From Blasia pusilla (Eukaryota; Marchantiophyta; Marchantiopsida; Blasiales): 64,000 nucleotides of DNA. The notes beneath the pieces were generated by a model. That model was not told the DNA's origin and did no database searches. It worked only from the letters and a program-made list of their open reading frames with translations. The position numbers were made by a program, and so were the translations under genes. Below are positions 56,101-64,000 of this stretch, in pieces (the stretch's first letter is position 1; every line of letters begins with the position of its first letter). The stretch lies in the NCBI GenBank assembly GCA_050084515.1, contig CM114271.1:27342001-27406000 (forward strand), written 5' to 3'.

Positions 56101-59100
56101 TTAGTTTTGAGCGGCTTTGTTTTGGAGCTTGATGAGTGAGAAGTAAGCCCCGCCCTCTCCCTTGGACAGCAACTCATTGTGTGTTCCTTGCTCGAGGATG
56201 CATCCACTTTGAATGACTGCAATTGTATCGCAGTGCTGGATCGTGGAGAGACGATGAGCTACAACAATTGTAGTCCGTCCCACCATGATTCTGTCGAGTG
56301 CATCTTGCACAACCTTCTCCGAGTGGGCATCCAAAGCGCTGGTTGCTTCGTCTAGTAGAAGTATAGCAGGGTTCTTCAAAATCGCTCGGGCAATGGCAAT
56401 TCTCTGCTTCTGCCCTCCGGACAGCTGCACCCCCCTCTCTCCCGTGTTGGTCTGGAACCCATCCTTCAACGAGCTGCAAGCGAGTCATTCAATCCTCCGA
56501 TGGTCAATTGCAGTTGATCGTCAGCAATGCAACGAGCCTCAGAGTGGCCATGGTGACTACGAGAGAGAGACTGACTAACTCTTCCACTCCATTCTTTGAA
56601 CCCTTAAGGTGGCAGAAGCTAATCACCAGAGGAGCTCTGGTGAATCTGAACAAAGAACGATTCAAGCTCAAGAATCCACAGGACTGCAGAAGTGGAAGAT
56701 GTGTTTTGTGGTGCAAAATGAGAGACCTGATGAAGGAGAACGCGTTGGCTGCTTTGGCAGCTTCCACAATCTCGGTCTCGGTGGCGTTGTCCCTGCCATA
56801 TGCAATGTTGTCCCTAATGGTTCCAGAAAACAACGTGGGCTCCTGACCAACCAGAGCTATGTGCGATCTCAGCGTTTGCAGATTCCAGTCTCGAATGTCC
56901 ACATTATCCACCTTTATCTTTCCCTTGAGAGGGTCGTAAAATCTGCCACCCATCACCCAGAGACAGATTCAAAACTACTTAGTAGTTTCATCAGATGAGC
57001 TACACATGTCTATGTTCCGCTCAGCAGAACCAAAATCTGGCTGCCTCAGCTGATGATTTTATGGAAAATGTGCCTTTCGCTGGGTTGTGTCAAATCTTCT
57101 TCTTCATCGATGAAAAGACCTCGATCTCGACAGCGAAAAGGCGAAAATAAAGAAAGAAATAAAGAAAGAAAGAAAAGGCGAAAACAAAGAAGAAAACGAA
57201 AAGAAAGTAGTAATCAGACAATGCTACACAGGTCAGTTGATAAAGCTGGTTCCATCAGCAGCTGATGATGATTTGTGTGAAATACACTTCATCGTCGATG
57301 TCTAGATGCGATGTGGAGGGTAATCACCTCTCGATCAAACCGATGATGGTGGATTTCCCAGAGCCACTCTGGCCAACGAGAGCAACGTTCTTGCCAGCTT
57401 TGACTTTGAGGTCGAAGTCTTTGAAGACGAGGATGTCAGGGCGAGCAGGGTAAGCAAAACTGACATCTTTGAGCTCCACATGACCTTGGACAGAGTCAGG
57501 CTTGTGGCTATTTTCATCGTCAGGTTCGATCTTGGTCTTCCTGTCGAGGATTCCAAAGAGTGTAATGATCGAGTTAGCTCCCTTGGCCAGATCTGATGTC
57601 ATGCTCCCTGCCTCTGCAATCATCCTTCCCGATGCCACCAGGATGAAGAAACACTTGAACAGATTCCCGAAGCTCAGCTCGCCCTTCTTCACGAGCTGGC
57701 CTCCCCACCAGAAGTCCAGAGCCCAAGTACAGTAGGTGCACATGGTGGCCGCCCCCAGGCCGATCCCCGCTATGGTGGCCCTCTTTGCAGCTTCTTTCTC
57801 AGGGGAAGCTTGCATGTTTCGGAACATGGCCATGACCTTTGCCTGGGCAGAGTAGGCAGTGATTGTTCGATGGTGGATCACTGCTTCGCTTGCAACCTGG
57901 TTCACTTCCTCCTGAGCTTCCAGCGTTAGATGGTACATGCTTTTCAGAAGGACCTTCTTGGCGTAGTAGCAAGTGATCACCAGAGGTTGGACGGCGATCA
58001 TCACGATTGCCAGCCTCCAGGAAATGATCAGCCCACCGATGCAGCCCAAAAGAATCGCTGCAGAGGTCTGGATGAGTAGAGAGATCCGGTCTCCCACCAG
58101 AGATCGCACCTGCACACATTCATCCAGCCATTGAGTCATCCAGTCAGTGATTGAAGGAATGAATCAGTCAGTCAGTCATTCTACCTGGTCGATTCGATCC
58201 ACTGTACTTCTTCTAGTGGATTGCACTAGCTCTCGTCTTGTTCTCCCAACCGATTGTACACGTTACGTGATTCTTATTCTTCCCATGGATTTTTCATGTT
58301 TTTCTTTTTCTTCTTCTTTTCCTCATGGATTGTAGTGTGATTCTTCCACGTCCCATACAGTGTATAACCTCTCTGATTCTTCTTCCTCTTCTCACCATGG
58401 AGTGTAATTCTTTTGTGATTCTTCTTCTTCTTCCTCCCATACATGGATTGTACTAGCGCTGTGATTTCTCTGCTTCCCATACAGTGTATAAGCCCTCTAA
58501 TTCTTCTTCTCATTGACTGCAGTGCAGTATCTCTCTGATTCTCCTCCTCCTTCTTCTTCTCCCCATGATTGTACATTTTATGTGTTTCTTCTTCTTCTTC
58601 TTTTTACTAAGGATTGTACTAGCACCTGCGATTCTTCGACTTCTCAAACTGTCCATAACCCCTCTGGTTCCTCTTCTCATAGATTGCACTAGCTCCGTGA
58701 TTCCTCAACTTTCCATACGGTGCATCTGCTCTCTAATTCTTATCCTCCTACTCCTCATAGATTGCACTACCTCTCCCTTTCTTCTCCCCATAGATTATTC
58801 TAGTTTCTTTATTTTACTTTTCCCTTCCGTTCTAGCTGTTCCTCTCCCCATAGATCGTGCAAACTTTTCCACCCTTCTTCATCTTCTCCTCCTCAAAGTT
58901 CTGCTGACTCCACTTCTCCCAACAGATTGCACATCTCTGAATGTTTCACTGCTGTAGACAGGCTCAAGGTTTAACAACGACGATAGCAGATCATTGATCT
59001 CGAGAGATCTGAAATAAGAAGAGGAGCATAATGATGTGGTAGAGAGTACTCACGACAGTAGCCTCAGTGGCGAGGCGTCCACAGATAGCACCGCTTGAAT

Positions 59101-62100
59101 TCTCCTCGCGATCGAACCATCCCACCTCAAAAGTGAGGACTTTGGCCAACATCCGCTCCCGGATTCTCTTGGTGAGCAGCTCCCCCATGGCTGCGAAGTT
59201 GTAATGCTGCAGATAGTTGACGATGAAGCAGGCCACAGCCAGACCCTCGAAAATCAACGCATAAGTTGTCACCTCTCTTCTCAGCTTGTGATGGTCCGTT
59301 ATATACAATGTCGATATCATACTCCCCAGAATAAAAGCGTAAGTGGGCTGCACCACTCCGAACCCTATCGCCCCCAGCGATCCCACCACTCCCTGCTTCC
59401 ATTCAGGTCTGTTCATGGCCAGCAATCTCCTGAACGATGGGGGCTTGGGATGCACCGGGTCCACATCGGGAAGGCCAGGGAGATTTAGGGAGAGAGAGGG
59501 ACGAGGAGAAGAGATTGAGGGTCGAGGAGATGAAGAAGAGAATCGGATTCTTTGGGAAGCTCCTCCCGAACTGGCTCTCCAGCTGCCTGTGCCCTTCTCG
59601 AACTCCAGGCTGATTTTTGGGGTTCGGCCGTCTGGTTCGTGCTCGTCAGTCCTGCTACGACTCTGCTGGAGATTCACCAATGCTGCGTATGCTCCCCCTT
59701 CGATCCTCGAAAGACTGTCGTGCGAGCCCTGCTCCACCACCTGCCCACCTGCAATGGGTCCAATTCCATTCATTCCCCACTCTCATACACTCTAGCATCT
59801 ACATTCTTCTTCTACTCTCCAATTCGCCATTGGATCCCATTCTTTTCCATTCCACATAACCGTTGACTGTCTTGAAAGGGATTCAGACGATTCAGCACTG
59901 TCACACGTTTTCATCCAGATTTTTCTTCTTATTTTCTTTCATTCTCTTCTCCCATTCGCTCATGTATCCCGCTCAATTCATTGCACACACACTCAGTGAC
60001 TTTATTAACGGCTCTGCACACACTCTTTCATGTAGATTTCTGCTTCTTCTTGCCCATGCATCCCATGCCACGTACTTCTTTCTTTCTATGGAAAGCGATT
60101 CAAAAAAGGCTCTGCACAAACTCTTTCAATCTAGATTCTTCTTTTTCAACTTCAGGTGCACATGCCCAGATGTTCGTTCATATAATATATGCAAGAGTTC
60201 ACTGGTTCATGTTAATGCCCATGGGGCCGTCTGAACCCTATGGAAAAGATGCCAGCAACTGAACCGGTGCAGTAGCTTCCCTGACCATATTCTCTTCTCA
60301 CGTAATTCATGTTCTATATGTATATGGAAGCTGGGCACCAACACACTCCGTAGACACAGTCATCATATGATACTTTCTCACTTTTCCCCCCCTCTGCCCC
60401 CATCACAGGTTTCCAGCCCAGTCCAGCCTGACGTCTATGGTGGCAAGGCCACAACAGGGGACTGCTTCCTGACTTGTGTGTGCATTTATGTAGAGTGATA
60501 AGAGGAATGGAAAAAGCTGTGGACCCGGATGTACACATGTGTAGGTATGTAGATAAAGCTGGAGGTTGAGATTTAAGCGAGATTGCACTAAATCAGATGA
60601 ACAGGTGAAGAATCGATGGTAATTGTGATGTGAGATATGTACCTGAGACGACAGCAATTATGTTGGCGTTTTGAATGGTGGAGAGGCGATGGGCGACGAT
60701 GACTGTCGTTCGTCCCACTGAAGCAGCATCCAGAGCTTCTTGGACCACTTTCTCTGATTCCGAATCCAGTGCACTGGTCGCCTCGTCCAGCAGAAGAATT
60801 GGTGGATTCTTCAGCAGTGATCGAGCTATGGCGATTCTCTGCTTCTGCCCACCAGACATCTGCACTCCTCGCTCTCCCACCTGTGTACGAAAACATGTCA
60901 CAGTTCAGTTTCTCCCATATGCTGTAAGCTGTAGCAGCGCGTTCAACAAACTCTTCCGAATCTGATGGCCGAAATGATATCCATGGAGATGTGCCTTTGA
61001 ATCGTTGCCACGAAAGACCGGCACGATGAATCTCCTTTCAGATCTGCTGATGAATCCTCAAACAAAGAAGAAGGTATATCTGGATGGAGCAAGAATAAAC
61101 TTTTCGAAAGAGTCTGTTCAGGAGGAAATTCGACTAGACCTTCGTCCGAATATGATGAATTGAACGATCATCCAACCCACCTGAGTATCGTAGGTCTCGG
61201 GAAGCATGGAAATGAAGTTGTGGGCATTGGCAGCTTTGGCAGCAGCGATGATTTCCTCCATGGAAGCACCGTCCTTGCCGAACAAGATGTTCTCCTTGAT
61301 GGAGGTGGCAAAGAGTGCAGGCTCTTGGCTCACGAGCCCGATTTGGGTGCGCAGCCACTTCAGCTGAAAATCCTTGATGTTGATGTCGTCGATCAGCACT
61401 TGGCCTGCCAGAGGATCATAGAATCGCTCCAACAGAGCTATCACGGTCGATTTTCCAGACCCACTTCCTCCGACCAACGCCAGTGTCGATCCTGCACTCC
61501 CACATATCCAACTTCACTTCACTTACTTTCATTCATGCACTCACTCACTTGACTTCCATTCATGAATGAGCCCTTCCTTACATCTAACAGTTTCTGCTTT
61601 GAACGAGTCTTATCTATGTGTTTGTCTATGGAGATCACGTTTGGTTACATTTTGTTTTTCTCTCTCTCCATCAGGTGTTGTTCGTTCGACTTGAGTGCGA
61701 TTTATGTTCAAGTCCACATCGAGAAGTGAATCATGTTCACTTCGTATGTATGAAGATTACTCTCAGTGTTGTGTTTTTCTTTTGTTTTGTTTTTTTCTTT
61801 TCCCCTTTTCATCATCAAGAGTTCACTGGTTCATATCAATCCTCTTGTGGCTGTCTCGACCCTATGGAAAGAATCTCTCCTGCCCAGCTAGAGACACGAA
61901 GATCGTGTGTTTACGTGTGTGATTTGACTCCATTTCCAAAATTAAATGACGTATTCGAAAAACATCCAAATGTCGGAATGAAACAAATACCTCATTAAAA
62001 AGCTCAAGAAAATGATATTCGACTTAGAGGAATGCCACTAAAACACACCCATTGATTAGGTTCCTTGCAAGAGGGGAAAAAATAAATCTCTCTTTAAGTT

Positions 62101-64000
62101 TAGATGATCTCATGCACACTATTTATTGTCCAGATCTTGTAGTAATATTATAGTATATAGAATTAGACCAATCGCACCCATAATCACATAACTTACGATT
62201 GTATTATTATGATATCGGGTTTCATACTAATAAAGAACAATAATATTCCACCAGAGTTTCTCAAATAAATCTTGCAACTCTATCATCATAACATAGATAG
62301 AGTTAGGCGTATCGGTATCTAGATTCAGACTTGGAAACACTAAATAAATGCTAATCCATTGCAAACATTACATGATTCTCGCAGTTCTATTATTATTATA
62401 ACGGAGAGTTTGGCATATTCATCCCTGATTTCACACTCCAAAAGAAGAAAGAGTAGTCCCATGGCACATAGAGTTCCATCCATCGATCGATCCCCTTGGA
62501 GATCCACGTTCTTACTTACTTACCAGCGGGAATGGTGAGGCACAAGTCCTTGAAGATTTGGGAGTCGGGGCGCGAAGGGTAGCAGAAGTCCACGTTTCGG
62601 AACTCCATTCGTCCTTCCAACTTCGCCAGAGTTTGCCCACTCATATTGTCGCAATCGATCTCTGGTATTCGGTCGATCATAGCAAAGATGCGCATGGCGG
62701 CTGACCGTCCCTCTGAAAAGTACTTCAGGTTGGGGAGGGCAGTCCCCAAAGCTCTGCACAAGCAACCCCAAAGTTGCCATGTCATCCTTCTCTCTCTCAT
62801 CAACTTCTCGCCCAAAGTTGCCATGTCATCCTTCTCTCTCTCATCAACTTCTCACCAAAAGTTGCCATGTCATTCTCCTCTCATCAACTTCTCACCCAAT
62901 TCATCAACAGCTTCGTCCCATTTGAGATGAGTTGGCAGAAGCTTGTGCGGTCATGGTGGCTCTAGAGAATCATGGTCTTAGGGAAGTGGGCAGAAATGGA
63001 CTCTAATGGCGAAATGGGCCTTGGGGAGTGGAAAAAAATCCTCGTAGCAATTGAAGAATTTGAGGGAGGGAGAATATGATAAAGAGGAATGCCATGATAT
63101 GAGGATACATTGAGGACAACGTGATGCAGTGGAATGGCAATTGTGTGCAAGGAAACTAAATTTGGTCAAGAGACCAAAAATAAATAAAGATTCTTTTCGA
63201 GTCAATATAATGATAACAATAAAGCCGAAGGTTTTCGAACTTAAATTTCTAGACTCACCACATGGAAAGTAAAATTCTCGCAAATTCAAACAACCTAAAT
63301 CAGTACCTTTATCACTATAATCATAATAAATTGAAACTCATATGGAAGACTTTTAACTTCTAAGGATGGTAAAGTAGTGAAACAAAAGAGTTGAATCAGA
63401 TTAGAAGCCATAAAATAAAAGGAGACGAAAAAAGACTCTCGTAATAAAAAGAAGGAAGAAAAAAATCTTAGAAAGAAAATGAAAAGAACACTCTGAAAAT
63501 AGAAAGGAAGGACGTCCCTGAAAAGAAAAGAAACCGGTAGAACGAAAAGAAAAGAAGAAACTGACGAAATAAAAGAAAATGAAAGGAAGGAAACTGAAAG
63601 AAAGTAAAATCCTAAAACAGCAAAACAGAAAAGAAAAGAAAGGAGGGAGGGAGGGAGTCGCTGGCTCACAATCCGCCCGTCAACATGCCGAGGCCGGACG
63701 TGATGATTCTCCCGCCGTTGATTCCCTCGTTGATGACGAGCTTGCTCCCGTACCAGGACATGAATCCCCACAGCGCGAAGTTGACGCCGTTGAGGCCCAC
63801 CGCGAATCCCTTCGCCATCCCCATCTTCTTCCCCAGCTCAACCGTGCTCTCCAGGCTCCTGGAGAAGCGCGCGCGTGTCTTCTCCTCGCCCACGAACGAG
63901 TACACGGTCCGGATCGACGATATCGCCTGCTCCGCGATGGATCCGGCCTCCAAGTACGTCACTTGCATCTTCCGCGCCAGGCTCGTCAGCGTCCTCCCGT
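56101..64000 (-). CDS. ABCB-type (P-glycoprotein/MDR) full-size ABC transporter, 5' part beyond the window
   Basis: ABCB proteins export substrates (auxin among them in plants) across the plasma membrane using ATP. Exons inside the window are 64,000(open)-63,670, 62,753-62,524, 61,491-61,181, 60,880-60,643, 59,748-59,054, 58,109-57,328, 56,942-56,727 and 56,473-56,101, all in phase, giving 1,057 residues to the stop. About the first 200 residues lie to the right. NBD1 has Walker [10 protein letters not shown], signature [16 protein letters not shown], Walker [13 protein letters not shown] and H-loop VAHRLST. A Ser/Pro-rich linker follows ([20 protein letters not shown]). TMD2 starts at [17 protein letters not shown]2 has [25 protein letters not shown] and its own Walker B and H-loop. 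No lesion is seen, so this looks like a working gene. I cannot tell the substrate. Confidence 0.93.
58150..58945. repeat. Pyrimidine-rich degenerate tandem repeat in an ABCB intron
   Basis: Units of about 50-60 bases share ATTGTACTAGCTCTGTGATT, TTCTTCTTC and CCCATAGATTGCACT. It fills most of the intron between 58,110 and 59,053. Similar CT-rich units occur in the intron at 59,780-60,180. The frames seen on either strand are low-complexity. Confidence 0.6.
60193..60252. repeat. Intronic duplicate, partner at 61,818-61,877
   Basis: Both ABCB introns hold a diverged copy of a segment starting AAGAGTTCACTGGTTCAT and ending CCCTATGGAAA. They lie in different introns of the same gene and could mark an old dispersed repeat or an intron duplication. 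Confidence 0.6.
62769..62905. repeat. Three tandem copies of a 43-44 bp unit next to a splice acceptor
   Basis: CAAAGTTGCCATGTCAT followed by CTTCTCTCTCTCATCAACTTC repeats about three times starting at 62,770, 62,813 and 62,857, with a fourth partial copy. It lies 16 bases from the exon at 62,753. On the gene's strand the units are purine-rich. Confidence 0.7.
62930..63669. other. Long AG-rich ABCB intron segment
   Basis: This part of the first visible intron is dominated after 63,400 by AAAGAAAAG words on the plus strand, that is pyrimidine-rich on the gene's strand. No gene or element end is seen. Confidence 0.4.

Noticed and set aside
63400-63650. Purine-rich run with a 158-codon minus-strand frame
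   Set aside because: It is intron sequence of the ABCB gene; the frame is Phe/Ser/Leu-rich low complexity and the true exon starts at 63,670.

Overview
The window is nuclear DNA of a green-lineage plant. Three spliced host genes with canonical GT..AG introns can be reconstructed exon by exon: a GDA1/CD39 apyrase (minus strand, 920-4889), a Bin3/MEPCE-type RNA cap methyltransferase (plus strand, 34084-37182) and the 3' part of a full-size ABCB transporter (minus strand, 56101 to beyond the right edge). Almost everything else is transposon-derived. The ABCB linker and the plant-type Helitron, MULE, copia and gypsy elements point to a streptophyte. A methyltransferase-bearing gypsy element makes a non-seed plant or streptophyte alga more likely than a flowering plant, but the species cannot be fixed from the sequence.

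Layout. The apyrase gene and its pyrimidine-rich upstream region occupy 0.9-6.1 kb. From 6.1 to 15.5 kb lies a decayed autonomous Helitron: a TCTATACTATTAT 5' end, a Rep domain with one HUH histidine lost, and a Pif1-like helicase. Small elements follow at 18.7-19.9 kb: a candidate short Helitron and a foldback MITE with 16-bp inverted ends. From 20,716 to 32,545 is one complete Mutator-like element (MULE) of 11.8 kb, with inverted ends and a 9-bp target duplication (GGTCATTAG at both flanks). It carries subterminal minisatellites, a DDE/SWIM transposase with one in-frame TGA, and a second, unrecognised coding region on the opposite strand. A 142-bp Helitron-like element (32.9 kb) and another inside an intron of the methyltransferase gene share the same 5' terminus.

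From 38.5 to 54.2 kb is a nested block. A reverse-transcriptase pseudogene of non-LTR type was split by a Ty1/copia element (39,562-44,841, both LTRs and a 4/5-matching target duplication) and again by a Ty3/gypsy element (about 45.3-53.7 kb). The gypsy element is the most unusual object here. Between its protease and reverse transcriptase it encodes a C5 cytosine DNA methyltransferase domain with recognisable motifs I, IV, VI, VIII and IX, and its integrase ends in a C4HC3 PHD finger. The copy is broken by frameshifts and stops. A 5S rRNA-like segment lies at its right boundary.

The host genes act separately: nucleoside di/triphosphate hydrolysis in the endomembrane lumen, 5' capping of small nuclear RNA, and ATP-driven export at a membrane. 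There is no operon-like logic. The biology linking the rest is transposon nesting, gene capture and mutational decay.
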